The notes: generated from the sequence alone by a model not told the origin. DNA of 64,000 nucleotides from Desulfosporosinus cupriresistens (GCF_001707885.1 NZ_MASS01000007.1:45603-109602); one strand, 5' to 3'. Positions 1 to 9,031 are shown, numbered from the stretch's first letter. Program-made: numbers and translations.

Positions 1-222
1 GAGAAAGGAAAGAGGAACGAACATTAGGTTAAGAAAAACCCGGATTGGGATACCAGCTCTAATGATTATCCCTCCAGCCATGAAGGCTAAGACGATAAGA
101 GGGGTGATCACTGTCGTAGAGGTTAGACAGACTAGCATAGTGCTCATTGCAAAAAGAGATTTTTCGACGGGGTGAACCGTTTTTAAATTATTGCTATAAG
201 CGTAACAATCAATGTTGATCAT
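1..222 (-). CDS. cbiQ: Cobalt ECF transporter transmembrane protein CbiQ, N-terminal part (cut by window edge)
   Basis: The minus strand stays open for 74 codons from an ATG at 222 to base 1. That ATG overlaps the cbiN stop as ATGA. The N-terminus reads [18 protein letters not shown] followed by VEKSLFA, which matches the start of CbiQ proteins (acidic and tyrosine-rich, then HPxEK). A hydrophobic stretch follows (roughly residues 25-55), as expected for the first membrane helices of the T component of a cobalt energy-coupling-factor transporter. It would couple the ATPase CbiO, expected beyond the window, to the CbiM/CbiN substrate-capture unit. Seen: start, overlap and hydrophobic profile. 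The full length cannot be judged. Confidence 0.85.
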   Translation of the reverse strand, partial: MINIDCYAYSNNLKTVHPVEKSLFAMSTMLVCLTSTTVITPLIVLAFMAGGIIIRAGIPIRVFLNLMFVPLSFL

Positions 223-515
223 GTCTGATCCTTCTTGCTCGCAGTGGATTTTCCTTTAGAATAGCCCAAGTAATAAAAGACGAACCCGCTTCCTATGGCA
301 GCCTGCAAGGCAAACAAGAAAGATTCAACTTCTCCGCTTGGTGGTTGCCATAAAGGTTTAAACCAAGGTTTATAATTGGCATCGAGTGAGCTGATCGTTT
401 TTTCTGCCTGATCATCTGCTCCAGCAAATTGGGCACCGCGTGTCATAAAAAGTGGAGCAAAGGCTAGGACTGCTACTATTACCAGTAACAGTCCATTCTT
501 GGCGATTGGTTTCAT
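219..515 (-). CDS. cbiN: Cobalt transport protein CbiN
   Basis: This 98-residue protein has two membrane helices, at about residues 7-27 and 64-86. Between them lies an extracytoplasmic loop containing [15 protein letters not shown] and a [27 protein letters not shown] segment. The architecture and the xFxGADxxA motif are typical of CbiN, the small auxiliary subunit that works with CbiM in Co(II) uptake. Its start overlaps the cbiM stop by 4 nt and its stop overlaps the cbiQ start, so cbiM-cbiN-cbiQ are translationally coupled. It lies under the cobalamin riboswitch upstream of cbiM. Confidence 0.93.
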   Translation of the reverse strand: MKPIAKNGLLLVIVAVLAFAPLFMTRGAQFAGADDQAEKTISSLDANYKPWFKPLWQPPSGEVESFLFALQAAIGSGFVFYYLGYSKGKSTASKKDQT

Positions 516-1330
516 GCTTTCACCCCCCGTTTTCTGGTGGGCAATTCTTTTCCCGTAAATACAGCCAAAATTTGCAATTCTTTTTGACTATAAGAACTAA
601 GGATATTAATCACCAATACTGTAAGGATACCTTCACTTATAGCTAAAGGTATCTGAGTAAAGGCAAAAATACTCATGAATTTTAGTACGGAAGCCATTAC
701 TCCGCCCGAAGCCGCAGGAAAAGCAAGCCCTAACTGGAAAGAGGTCGTTACGTAGGTCATTAAATCGCCTAGGGTAGCCGATAGAAAAACAGATAGCCAC
801 AGGGGAGCTCCAAGTTTCTTAGTAACCTTATAGATACCATAAGAGACAAACGGTCCAACAATCCCCATGGAAAACGTGTTTGCTCCTAGAGTTGTTATCC
901 CGCCATGAGCAAGTAGAAGCGCCTGAAAGATTAAGACAATCATACCCAATACCGTCATGGCAGTAGGTCCGAACAGAATTGTACCCAAACCTACTCCTGT
1001 CGGGTGTGAAGAGCTACCGGTTACTGAGGGGATTTTCAAAGCTGACAAAACGAAAGCAAACGCGCCGGCCATACCGAGCAACATCTTCAAACTAGGGTGG
1101 AGGGTCACTGTTTTCTTAATTGATCTCACCCCGGCAATAACAAACGGGATCATAACTATCCACCAGAAGGCTGCCCAATTATACGGCAAAAACCCTTCCA
1201 TAATATGCATAGCATAGGTATTATCTGGGAATGCTATGTATATAGTAAGAATGCAAGCTACGAATAGAACGATATTTTTGAACTTATGGAGATTCAAATC
1301 AACAACTCCTTTGCCAAAGTTAAGCCTCAT
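512..1330 (-). CDS. cbiM: Cobalt ECF transporter S component CbiM
   Basis: This is a 272-residue polytopic membrane protein. A leader helix (residues about 18-38) ends before [10 protein letters not shown] at residue 40. In CbiM/NikM proteins the MHIxEG sequence becomes the mature N-terminus and helps bind the metal, so cleavage after the leader is likely (family knowledge). Conserved segments include [16 protein letters not shown] (metal-site His) and the Gly-rich [20 protein letters not shown]. An AAAGGAGG site lies about 11 nt upstream of the ATG. It is first in cbiMNQ and sits behind a cobalamin riboswitch, so it is predicted to be repressed when B12 is plentiful. Confidence 0.95.
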   Translation of the reverse strand: MRLNFGKGVVDLNLHKFKNIVLFVACILTIYIAFPDNTYAMHIMEGFLPYNWAAFWWIVMIPFVIAGVRSIKKTVTLHPSLKMLLGMAGAFAFVLSALKIPSVTGSSSHPTGVGLGTILFGPTAMTVLGMIVLIFQALLLAHGGITTLGANTFSMGIVGPFVSYGIYKVTKKLGAPLWLSVFLSATLGDLMTYVTTSFQLGLAFPAASGGVMASVLKFMSIFAFTQIPLAISEGILTVLVINILSSYSQKELQILAVFTGKELPTRKRGVKA

Positions 1331-1372
1331 TATAACGATAGCCTCCTTTCCCAGCTGAAAAAGAGAAACAAT

Positions 1373-1408
1373 AAACCTCCTGCACCCAAAAGCAGGAGGT
1401 TATAAATA
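1373..1408 (-). terminator. Intrinsic terminator of the cobalamin riboswitch expression platform
   Basis: Read on the minus strand, ACCTCCTGCTTTTGGGTGCAGGAGGT forms a 10-bp GC-rich stem (CCTCCTGC/GCAGGAGG core). It lies between the cobalamin aptamer and cbiM, 45-80 nt upstream of the cbiM start, followed by a T-rich tract (TTTATTG...CTTTTT). This is the expected place for a regulated terminator. The stem also holds an AGGAGG-like sequence. Confidence 0.7.
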
Positions 1409-1464
1409 TGTCTATAACATAAATACCCATACCTTCTCATCCATCGTGAGTGCTAAAGGTGAAT

Positions 1465-1640
1465 TTCAAATGAGCAGGTTTCCTGGCTTAGGTTCATCAT
1501 AGCCTTACGTCTTCCCGGACAAATCCAGTGACATATTGTAAGGCTACTCCTTATTACAGTGGCGGGACCGCGTCAGAATTAAACTGACTTCCCTTTTAAA
1601 CACTTTCTTCAAAGTAAGAAGGAAAGTGTACTCATTTTTG
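1465..1640 (-). promoter_or_regulatory. Cobalamin (adenosylcobalamin) riboswitch upstream of cbiM
   Basis: On the minus strand this stretch carries the B12 element signatures. GCGGTCCCGCCACTGTAA contains the invariant GCCACTG (plus-strand CAGTGGC at 1557-1563). Downstream are a GGGAAGACG-like segment and AAGCCAGGAAACCTGC (plus strand around 1470-1490). It sits between the Fur-family gene and cbiM and is followed by a terminator hairpin. It is predicted to shut off cbiMNQ when the cobalamin coenzyme binds. Boundaries are approximate. Confidence 0.93.
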
Positions 1641-1722
1641 TATTATTCAATTACTTTTTTTAAGACTAGCATAGATAAAATTGTCTGTCAATGATTTGTT
1701 AGGCACTAGCAGATTTTGTCGT

Positions 1723-2166
1723 TCAAGAATGAATCCTTTGACAATTATGACAATATCCATATATTTCCAAATTGTGTCCGGTAACCTCGAAATCCAGTTT
1801 CTTTTTTAAGGTCTGTTGGAGTTCTCCTATTGGGCACTCTTCCAGAGAAATCAACTTGTGACAACCGACGCAGAAAAGATGGTGTTTGTGTTCATGCTGA
1901 TTTAGCTCATACCGCACTTTACCATCGTCCACCCTATTTGATTTAATAACCAGGTTTTTAGACGTAAACGTGTCAAGAGTCCTATAGACAGTAGACAGAT
2001 TTATCGAAGCTGTCTTCTCCCGTAGCAATATAAACAGTTGTTCTGCCGTCACTGGAGATTCAGACTGTTCAAGTAGTTCTAGAATGGCGAACCTGTGCCT
2101 AGTGCTTTTAACACCTTCTCTTTTAAGGACTTCCTTATATTTAAGGTTTTGTTCCAACAAGATCAT
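1723..2166 (-). CDS. Fur-family metalloregulator (probably zinc-responsive, Zur-like)
   Basis: This 147-residue Fur-family repressor has an N-terminal winged helix (residues about 15-90, with TRHRFAILELLEQSESPVTAEQLF and the recognition-helix region INLSTVYRTLDTF). The C-terminal metal/dimer domain contains HEHKHHLFC, followed by two CxxC pairs (CVGC and CHNC) that form the structural zinc site. It is transcribed divergently from znuACB, and a palindromic operator lies between them, so Zur is the likeliest function. PerR or Fur cannot be excluded by eye. The ATG at 2166 abuts its AAAGGG sequence, so a TTG two codons in (2160) may be the real start. Confidence 0.85.
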   Translation of the reverse strand: MILLEQNLKYKEVLKREGVKSTRHRFAILELLEQSESPVTAEQLFILLREKTASINLSTVYRTLDTFTSKNLVIKSNRVDDGKVRYELNQHEHKHHLFCVGCHKLISLEECPIGELQQTLKKKLDFEVTGHNLEIYGYCHNCQRIHS

Positions 2167-2328
2167 CCCTTTAATTTTAATAGTTCTCTACAATCACTAT
2201 GTTCATTCTAATCCTTTTAAATTTTTTAGCAACATTTCGCGCCTTAAAACTTGTCGAACGTTGGGTATTTAGTGTGTTACAACCACGACATAAATTTGAA
2301 ATTCAATGATTAAGAAGGAAAGTAATGG

Positions 2329-2356
2329 TTTACAATTATGAGTGAAAGAGTATAAT
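2329..2356 (+). promoter_or_regulatory. Predicted sigma-A promoter of znuACB
   Basis: TTTACA at 2329-2334 and TATAAT at 2351-2356 are separated by 16 nt, which is close to the vegetative consensus. Transcription would start near 2362, just ahead of the palindromic operator and about 50 nt upstream of znuA. Confidence 0.7.
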
Positions 2357-2368
2357 GTGTAGAGGAGA

Positions 2369-2394
2369 TGCAAATGGGTTGCATTTGCAAATGC
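2369..2394 (+). promoter_or_regulatory. Palindromic operator candidate (Zur box) upstream of znuA
   Basis: Two overlapping inverted repeats are present. TGCAAAT (2369-2375) pairs with ATTTGCA (2383-2389), and GCATTTGCAAATGC (2381-2394) is a perfect 14-nt palindrome. They lie immediately downstream of the predicted transcription start and face a divergent Fur-family gene. Binding there would block znuACB transcription when zinc is replete. The assignment to Zur is inferred from context. Confidence 0.6.
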
Positions 2395-2414
2395 GAAAGA
2401 GGGTATATTGATCA

Positions 2415-3353
2415 ATGCATTCAAAGTTCATTAAATTTCTAAGCCTAATTCTATTAAGCTTGTTAGTCCTAAGTGGGTGTGGACCTAACAACGAGTCAAA
2501 GACGACTGTTAGTCAAACCACAGGTTCAAGTCCAGTTATCAACACCAGTGAAAAACCAATAACAATCGCTGCTTCATTCTATCCGATGTACATTTTTGCT
2601 TTAAACGTTACCAAGGATATGCCCAATGTAAAGGTTATCGATATGACCCAGCCGACGACAGGCTGCCTTCATGATTATGTAGTGACACCTGACGATATGA
2701 AGAATCTCGAGGGAGCACAATTCTTGATTACCAACGGAGCCGGAATGGAATCCTTCATGGATAAAGTTACGAGTCAAATGCCGAATTTGCAAATAGTTGA
2801 TTCCAGTAAAGGAATTCAGCTTATTAAAGGTGAAGGTGATGAAGGAGACAATCCTCATCTATGGGTGAGTATCACTAATGCCATTACCCAGGTGGGTAAT
2901 ATTGGAGAGCAACTCTCTGCGTTGGACCCTACTAATGCTGCTAAATATAAAGAAAACACTAATGCCTACATTAAAAAGCTCGAAGTGGAAAGAGACAAAA
3001 TGCACCAAACATTAGACAGTGTGAAAAACCGGGATATCGTTACCTTCCATGAGGCCTTCCCCTATTTCGCACAGGAATTTAATTTGAACATAGCGGGAGT
3101 CATTGAACGTGAACCGGGTTCGGAACCTAGTGCCAAAGAATTGGCAGAAACAATCGACGAAGTAAAAAGCCTGAATGTAAAAGCTCTCTTTGCTGAACCG
3201 CAATATCCCACTAAAGCGGCAGATACAATCGCGAAAGAGACTGGTGCTAAAGTTTATACGCTGGACCCAATCGTAACGGGACCTATGGACGCTGATGCCT
3301 ATATCAATATTATGGATAGCAATCTAAAAACATTACAAGAGGCCTTAAAATGA
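2415..3353 (+). CDS. znuA: Zinc ABC transporter substrate-binding lipoprotein ZnuA
   Basis: The 312-residue precursor has a lipoprotein signal (LVLSGC, lipid-bearing Cys at about residue 22). The family 9 metal-binding fold (PF01297) follows, with candidate ligands His86 (CLHDY), His148 (NPHLW), His212 (FHEAFPYF) and Asp284 (TLDPI). Three His plus one Asp is the pattern of zinc/manganese cluster A-I proteins. The His-rich loop seen in many ZnuA proteins is reduced to a short acidic stretch (GEGDEGD). The stop overlaps znuC by 4 nt (ATGA). Zinc is favoured over manganese because of the Zur-like neighbour. Confidence 0.9.
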   Translation: MHSKFIKFLSLILLSLLVLSGCGPNNESKTTVSQTTGSSPVINTSEKPITIAASFYPMYIFALNVTKDMPNVKVIDMTQPTTGCLHDYVVTPDDMKNLEGAQFLITNGAGMESFMDKVTSQMPNLQIVDSSKGIQLIKGEGDEGDNPHLWVSITNAITQVGNIGEQLSALDPTNAAKYKENTNAYIKKLEVERDKMHQTLDSVKNRDIVTFHEAFPYFAQEFNLNIAGVIEREPGSEPSAKELAETIDEVKSLNVKALFAEPQYPTKAADTIAKETGAKVYTLDPIVTGPMDADAYINIMDSNLKTLQEALK

Positions 3354-4168
3354 AACATCACAATTGTGCACAAAGTTGTCAAGGTTCCTGCGAATGTGGT
3401 TTGTGTTGTACCAAAATAAAAAGTTTTGGTGTTACACGAAGCGGAACAGAAATATTAAGAGATGTCAATCTCCACATACACTGTGGAGATTTGACAGCGA
3501 TTATCGGGCCCAACGGCGCAGGGAAAAGCACTTTGCTTAAAGCTATTCTGGGAGATATTCCGCACACTGGAGAACTCCAATTTCTTGATGCCAAAGACGA
3601 AGGAACAATTCGACCGTCCATGGGTTATGTTCCGCAAAAGCTTGATCTGGACTCTAGTTCTCCGACAAGCGTACTTGATTTATTTGCCGCAGCTCATACA
3701 AAAATACCTATTTGGTTTACTTACCCCAAAAAGATACGTGAACGTGTTCGCGAAAGTCTTGCAAGAACTCAGGGAGAACATTTAATCAATAAACGATTAG
3801 GAGCTTTATCAGGAGGGGAGTTACAAAGAGTTTTGTTAGCACTTTCCCTCGATCCAATTCCTCACATCTTACTGCTGGATGAACCCGTATCCGGTATTGA
3901 CCAAAGGGGTTTAGAGTTATTCTATAAAACAGTTTCTACACTTAGAGAAAACTACGATCTATCAATTATCTTGGTCTCGCATGATCTGAATTTAGTAGCG
4001 GAATATGCTGATCGTGTAGCATTTGTGAATAATAAAACGATTGAGTGTGTGGGAACTCCGCAAGAGGTATTTAGTAATGAAAAAGTAATTCAAACGTTTG
4101 GCCTAGATTGGTCAAAACGTAATTTAAACGATGAGAAGGATAGGGTAGCTAATGCACTTTTGGTATAG
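3350..4168 (+). CDS. znuC: Zinc ABC transporter ATP-binding protein ZnuC with Cys-rich N-terminal tail
   Basis: This 272-residue ABC ATPase has Walker A GPNGAGKST (residues about 53-61), signature LSGGELQR (153-160), Walker B LLLDEPVSGID and the switch His in SHDLN. It powers ZnuB/ZnuA zinc uptake at the cytoplasmic face. The oddity is the first 20 residues: HH at positions 3-4 and Cys at 6, 10, 14, 16, 19 and 20 precede the normal domain start, looking like a small soft-metal-binding tail. The start overlaps the znuA stop and the end overlaps the znuB start by 17 nt. Confidence 0.92.
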   Translation: MKHHNCAQSCQGSCECGLCCTKIKSFGVTRSGTEILRDVNLHIHCGDLTAIIGPNGAGKSTLLKAILGDIPHTGELQFLDAKDEGTIRPSMGYVPQKLDLDSSSPTSVLDLFAAAHTKIPIWFTYPKKIRERVRESLARTQGEHLINKRLGALSGGELQRVLLALSLDPIPHILLLDEPVSGIDQRGLELFYKTVSTLRENYDLSIILVSHDLNLVAEYADRVAFVNNKTIECVGTPQEVFSNEKVIQTFGLDWSKRNLNDEKDRVANALLV

Positions 4169-5009
4169 TTTGGTCGACTTATTGCTGCCTTTCGGATGGT
4201 TACAGCATGCTTTTATGAAGAATGCGCTGTTGGGCGTTTTATTAGTAACGCCAATTTTTGGATTGTTAGGTACAATGATCGTCAATAATAAAATGGCTTT
4301 CTTTTCTGATTCGTTGGGACATTCTGCATTAACGGGTATTGCCATTGGTGTTATTGTGGGTAAAATATTTCCCCTATTAGGCATAAAACCTATTTGGTCA
4401 ATGCTTTGCTTTTCAGTATTGATTACGATCGCAATTCTAATTGTCAAAGAAGCAAACACAGCTTCTACTGATACGATCATCGGTGTGTTTTCGTCCACGG
4501 CTATGGCGCTTGGGATAGTGTTACTTTCGCGCAATGGAGGATTTACAAAATACTCCGCTTATCTAATTGGTGATTTGTTGAGTATTAGTTCATCCGATTT
4601 GTTGACCCTCGGAATCGTGTTTGTTGTTGTTATTGTTCTATGGGCCGTTATTTTTAATAAACTTCTTATGGCCAGTATGAATCAATCTCTAGCAAGCAGC
4701 AGAGGAATTAATGTTCGACTTTATGAATACCTATTCGCTATGATTATGGCAGTTATCGTAACCATTTCGATTCAATGGGTGGGGATACTTATTATTAGTT
4801 CACTCCTGATTTTACCAGCCGCTTCTTCTCGGAATATAGCTAAAAACATAAGGCAATATCACGTATACTCTGTTTTGATTGCCCTTATTTCAGGAGTATC
4901 CGGATTGATCCTATCTTATTTTTGGGGGACTGCTACTGGGGCAACTATTGTTCTGATATCATCAGCATTTTTTGCGGTTACCTTTATTATGAAATTAAGA
5001 CTTGGGTGA
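4152..5009 (+). CDS. znuB: Zinc ABC transporter permease ZnuB
   Basis: This 285-residue integral membrane protein has eight or more hydrophobic segments and belongs to the ABC-3 (TroCD/ZnuB/MntB) family. Recognisable features are FFSDSLGHSALTGIAIG near residue 55-75 and LIISSLLILPAASSRNIAKN near residue 215-235, the usual family fingerprints. The start lies inside the end of znuC (17-nt overlap), giving a coupled znuA-znuC-znuB operon closed by the terminator at 5050. It forms the channel for zinc taken from ZnuA. Confidence 0.92.
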   Translation: MHFWYSLVDLLLPFGWLQHAFMKNALLGVLLVTPIFGLLGTMIVNNKMAFFSDSLGHSALTGIAIGVIVGKIFPLLGIKPIWSMLCFSVLITIAILIVKEANTASTDTIIGVFSSTAMALGIVLLSRNGGFTKYSAYLIGDLLSISSSDLLTLGIVFVVVIVLWAVIFNKLLMASMNQSLASSRGINVRLYEYLFAMIMAVIVTISIQWVGILIISSLLILPAASSRNIAKNIRQYHVYSVLIALISGVSGLILSYFWGTATGATIVLISSAFFAVTFIMKLRLG

Positions 5010-5049
5010 AGTCTAGTTGGATATAATTCACGTTGTATAGATATGATTA

Positions 5050-5096
5050 GACCACGGAGGTTGCCCTTAGTAGGCTCAACTGCGTGGTCTTTTTTA
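5050..5096 (+). terminator. Terminator after znuACB
   Basis: GACCACG (5050-5056) pairs with CGTGGTC (5083-5089), with inner pairing of GGTTGCC-like and GGCTCAAC-like segments, followed by TCTTTTTT. It lies 40 nt after the znuB stop. Confidence 0.8.
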
Positions 5097-5165
5097 GTAT
5101 AAAACAACAATTATGATATAATTATTAAAGTCTAGTAGCTGTTATAGTTATAGGAGTTGACCAAC

Positions 5166-6974
5166 TTGAGACAAGGGATAGGCAGATTGAGATTTGCGAA
5201 TGAGAAAATAGAAATGCCTAAAGTTACTAAAAAAATGCTCGCTAGGATATTGAGCTATTTTAGGCCCTTTTGGCTGAGACTGCTTCTTGTTATTGGCACA
5301 ATAATACTGGCTTCGATTTTGGGGCTTGTTCCGTCAATACTCATTAAAAATATATTAGACAAAGCTTTGCCACAAAAGGATTTGAAACTTTTAAGTCTTT
5401 ACATTTTTATTTCCATAGCTATTACGATAATGCTGGGACTTTTACAAGTAGCCCAATCGTACTTAAGTGTCTGGATTTCAAAACATATAATTCTAACCAT
5501 GAAAAATCAAATGTATGCTCATTTGCAGAATATGTCCTTAACTTTTTACTCCGTGGCCAAGCCTGGGGAGATCATTACCAGAATAACTTCTGATATCGAT
5601 GGAATTGAAGATATATTTAACTCTACGGTGGTAAATGCTTTAAGTAGTGTTGTCGTTCTCCTATCTACAGCTACAGTATTGATCATGATGAACTGGAAAC
5701 TTGCCGTAGTAGGTATGATCATCTTGCCGACATTTATAATCCCCACTAGGAAAGTTGGCAAGATGAAATGGAAAATTGCAACAAAGAGTCAGAAAAAAAG
5801 AAGTGATCTTAACCAGATCATTCAAGAGACCCTGAGCATAAGCGGGGCCATACTTTCCAAAATATTTACGAAGGAAAAGGATGAATATGAAAATTTTAAA
5901 CAGACGAATGAAGAGGTTGTAAGTCTGCAAATAAGGGAATCGGTTGTAGGTAGATGGTATAGAATGACAATAACTACCTTTATAGCGATTGGGCCAATGC
6001 TGATTTACTTTTATGGAGGATATTTATATATTAAGGGCGAGATGTCTATAGGAGGCATAATTGCTTTTGTAGCGCTGTTAGTAAGACTTTATTCGCCAGT
6101 CTCACAGCTGTCCAATATTCATATTGATGTTACACGGTCGTTGGCCTTATTTCAAAGAATCTTTGAGTATTTTGATCAGCGACAAGAGATAGAGGATAAA
6201 CAGGATGTTATTAGTTTAGGGTTTATAAAAGGCAAGGTTGATTTCGAACATGTTTATTTTTCTTATAACAATATGGTTCAGGTTTTAAAAGATATCAGTT
6301 TTTCCGTAAATCCGGGAACTATGGTTGCTCTAGTTGGTTCTAGTGGTGCGGGCAAAACCACCATTACGAATTTAATACCGAGACTTTATGAAGTGATCAA
6401 GGGTAGCATTAAAATTGATGGCAGGGATATCAGAGATGTAACTTTAGAGTCGCTTCGCCAGCAGATAGGCATCGTTATGCAAGAACCATATCTTTTTAAT
6501 GATACGATAGAAGAAAATTTAAGATATGGGAAAGCTAATGCTACGGAGGAAGAAATCATCGAAGCTTGTAAAGCAGCCTATATTCACGACTTTATTATGA
6601 CGTTGCCGGATAACTATAAAACAGTAGTAGGAAATAGAGGCATTAAGCTTTCCGGTGGAGAAAAACAAAGAGTGTCTATTGCTAGGGTGATCTTGAAAAA
6701 CCCAAGAATTATTATTCTCGATGAAGCGACGTCCTCGTTAGATTCAGTATCTGAGATGTATATTCAGAAGGCTATGGTCCCTTTGTTAAAAAATAGAACA
6801 AGTTTTGTTATTGCTCATAGATTGTCAACGGTTCTCGCATCGGAACAAATTTTTGTAATTGAAAATGGAATGGTCGCAGAAATTGGCAAACATGATGAAT
6901 TAATTAGAAAAGAAGGTCTCTATAAACAGCTTTATGATACACAGTTCAAATCTCAGATAAAATCGTCATATTAG
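5166..6974 (+). CDS. ABC exporter, fused transmembrane and ATPase domains
   Basis: This roughly 600-residue half-transporter (MsbA/BmrA/LmrA type) has six membrane helices in residues about 35-330. The nucleotide-binding domain has Walker A GSSGAGKTT, Q-loop VMQEPYLFN, signature LSGGEKQR, Walker B IIILDEATSSLD and H-loop IAHRLST. It works as a dimer and would export lipids, peptides or drugs; the substrate cannot be read from sequence. Start choice: TAGGAG (5151-5156) directly abuts a TTG at 5157, so the in-frame TTG at 5166, 9 nt downstream of it, is preferred. It stands alone between the znu operon and the FMN-protein gene. Confidence 0.9.
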   Translation: MRQGIGRLRFANEKIEMPKVTKKMLARILSYFRPFWLRLLLVIGTIILASILGLVPSILIKNILDKALPQKDLKLLSLYIFISIAITIMLGLLQVAQSYLSVWISKHIILTMKNQMYAHLQNMSLTFYSVAKPGEIITRITSDIDGIEDIFNSTVVNALSSVVVLLSTATVLIMMNWKLAVVGMIILPTFIIPTRKVGKMKWKIATKSQKKRSDLNQIIQETLSISGAILSKIFTKEKDEYENFKQTNEEVVSLQIRESVVGRWYRMTITTFIAIGPMLIYFYGGYLYIKGEMSIGGIIAFVALLVRLYSPVSQLSNIHIDVTRSLALFQRIFEYFDQRQEIEDKQDVISLGFIKGKVDFEHVYFSYNNMVQVLKDISFSVNPGTMVALVGSSGAGKTTITNLIPRLYEVIKGSIKIDGRDIRDVTLESLRQQIGIVMQEPYLFNDTIEENLRYGKANATEEEIIEACKAAYIHDFIMTLPDNYKTVVGNRGIKLSGGEKQRVSIARVILKNPRIIILDEATSSLDSVSEMYIQKAMVPLLKNRTSFVIAHRLSTVLASEQIFVIENGMVAEIGKHDELIRKEGLYKQLYDTQFKSQIKSSY

Positions 6975-7131
6975 TTCGAGATGCATGGGTAAAGTATAAC
7001 GTATACAATATAAAGTTTATTTTTTCCTGCTTCTAGGAGGAATTCTTCAACCTTTTGTGTAATGTAACTCTTCATACTTTTTTAAGACTAAGATTCGTGG
7101 CTCAAAAAAACAATCGAGAAGAGGTAATAAA

Positions 7132-7590
7132 ATGCGTAGGAAAGATAAGGAAATCACTGAGCAGCAAGATTTAGATGCGATTATGAAGAAGGCTCAGGTA
7201 TGTCGATTAGCTGTGTCTTATGAAGGAATGGCTTATATTATCCCAATGAGTTTCGGTTATGCTAATCGAGTATTATATTTTCATTCCGCGCACGAAGGTT
7301 TAAAACTATTGATTCTTCGAGAAAATGCCAAGGCCTGCTTTGAAGTTGAGATCGACACACAGGTTGTTCCTGGTGAACAAGCATGCGACTGGACGATGCG
7401 GTATCAGAGTGTTATTGGTTTCGGGGAGGTTGAATTCATCGAAGAGTTGGAGGGTAAGCGTGAAGCTATGAAGATGATTATGCAGCAATATTCTAACCAG
7501 GAAAAGCCAATCGAGGATTCAGCCTTGTCGAACGTCACTCTTTTCAAGTTAAATGTTAATACAATGTCGGGCAAGAAGTCAGGTTATTAA
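7132..7590 (+). CDS. Pyridoxamine 5'-phosphate oxidase-related FMN-binding protein (NimA-like)
   Basis: This 152-residue split-barrel protein begins RRKDKEITEQQDLDAIMKKA and continues with CRLAVSYEGMAYIIPMSFGY and LYFHSAHEGLKLLILREN. That is the layout of the Pyridox_ox_2 / NimA group, which binds FMN or related flavins as a dimer. Members include 5-nitroimidazole reductase-like proteins, but most have no known substrate. It lies 36 nt upstream of citrate synthase and may share its transcript. A functional link is not evident. Confidence 0.85.
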   Translation: MRRKDKEITEQQDLDAIMKKAQVCRLAVSYEGMAYIIPMSFGYANRVLYFHSAHEGLKLLILRENAKACFEVEIDTQVVPGEQACDWTMRYQSVIGFGEVEFIEELEGKREAMKMIMQQYSNQEKPIEDSALSNVTLFKLNVNTMSGKKSGY

Positions 7591-7626
7591 GTGTAAAAAT
7601 TCAAAAATAATGAAAGAGGGGTATTT

Positions 7627-8991
7627 ATGAAACATGGTGACTTAGAGGAACTTGAAAATGTGCTTGATGAATTGAGCAGCATGGCTGAAAAAAGTAGTTT
7701 AATCAATCCCGAGTTGTTCAGTAAATATAATGTGAAACGTGGACTTCGAGACCTAGATGGAAAGGGAGTACTTGTTGGTTTAACTGAGATTGGTGAAGTG
7801 CATTCCTATATTCTTGATGAAAACGAAATGATACCTGTTCCAGGGAGATTGATTTATAGGGGTATCGATATTCGTAATCTTGTAGACGGGTTCACTATGG
7901 ATGATCGCTATGGTTTTGAAGAAACTTGCTATCTATTGCTTTTTGGGGATCTTCCGGATAGCGATCAACTCCAAGAGTTTGAACAACTGCTAGCCCTTAA
8001 TCAAACGTTGCCTGAAGATTTTGTCCGGGGTATGATTATGAGTTCACCAAGTAAGGATATCATGAATGTCTTGGCAAGAAACGTCTTGGATTTATACAGC
8101 TTTGATGATGATCCCGATAATACCTCCATTAAAAATGTACTAAAGCAATGCATTCGTCTGATTGCCTGTTTCCCACTACTTGCAGTTTATGGCTATCAGG
8201 CATTCACTCATTATCATGGCAAGCAAAGTCTATATATTCATAGTCCAAGACCGGATTTAAGTATTGCTGAAAATATTCTCCACATGCTGAGACCGGATAG
8301 TAAGTTCACAAAGCTGGAGGCTAAACTACTCGATCTGGCGCTCGTGCTTCATGCAGAACACGGTGGGGGCAACAATTCATCGTTTGTAACCCATGTTGTA
8401 ACCTCCACTGGAACAGACACGTACTCGGTCATGGCCGCAGCATTAGGAGCTCTGAAAGGTCCAAAGCACGGTGGGGCGAACATTAAAGTTGTGCAGATGT
8501 TTGAAGAGATGAAACGGGATTTGAGTCATTGGGATGATAGTGAAGAAATTAAGGATTATCTTGCCAAAATACTCAAGAAAGAAGCTTTTGATCGTTCAGG
8601 CTTAATTTATGGTATTGGCCATGCTGTGTACTCAGTATCTGACCCCAGGGCGGTAATTTTCAAAGAATACGTTGCTCAGCTTGCAAAGGAAAAAGGCCTA
8701 GAAGATGAATACAAGCTTTATGCAAAGGTAGAGGAACTAGCCCCAGAAATGATAGGCAAATCCAACAAGATGTACAAGATTGTCAGCGCAAATGTCGATT
8801 TTTATTCGGGATTTGTGTATAGAATGTTGGGCATTCCAGATGAAATGTTTACGCCGATCTTTGCCATTTCGAGAATAGTCGGTTGGAGTGCGCATCGTAT
8901 TGAAGAAATTGTCAACGCCGGTAAAATTATTCGACCGGCCTATAAGAGCGTTGCCCAAAGACGTGATTATACGGCTATGGATGAGCGATAG
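7627..8991 (+). CDS. Citrate synthase (Si-type family, citrate/2-methylcitrate synthase-like)
   Basis: This 454-residue protein condenses acetyl-CoA (or propionyl-CoA) with oxaloacetate. Family motifs: LHAEHGGGNNSSF (first catalytic His), LKGPKHGGAN (second catalytic His), GIGHAVYSVSDPRA (substrate loop) and NVDFYSG (catalytic Asp), ending with WSAHRIEE. An N-terminal extension of about 60-70 residues (acidic helix then LRDLDGKGVLVGLTEIG) makes it longer than typical Gram-positive citrate synthases. Citrate versus 2-methylcitrate specificity cannot be decided. RBS GAAAGAGGGG lies upstream and a terminator at 9032. Confidence 0.92.
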   Translation: MKHGDLEELENVLDELSSMAEKSSLINPELFSKYNVKRGLRDLDGKGVLVGLTEIGEVHSYILDENEMIPVPGRLIYRGIDIRNLVDGFTMDDRYGFEETCYLLLFGDLPDSDQLQEFEQLLALNQTLPEDFVRGMIMSSPSKDIMNVLARNVLDLYSFDDDPDNTSIKNVLKQCIRLIACFPLLAVYGYQAFTHYHGKQSLYIHSPRPDLSIAENILHMLRPDSKFTKLEAKLLDLALVLHAEHGGGNNSSFVTHVVTSTGTDTYSVMAAALGALKGPKHGGANIKVVQMFEEMKRDLSHWDDSEEIKDYLAKILKKEAFDRSGLIYGIGHAVYSVSDPRAVIFKEYVAQLAKEKGLEDEYKLYAKVEELAPEMIGKSNKMYKIVSANVDFYSGFVYRMLGIPDEMFTPIFAISRIVGWSAHRIEEIVNAGKIIRPAYKSVAQRRDYTAMDER

Positions 8992-9031
8992 GCTAAATAT
9001 CATTATTAAAGTTCATGAACCTGGAAAATAA

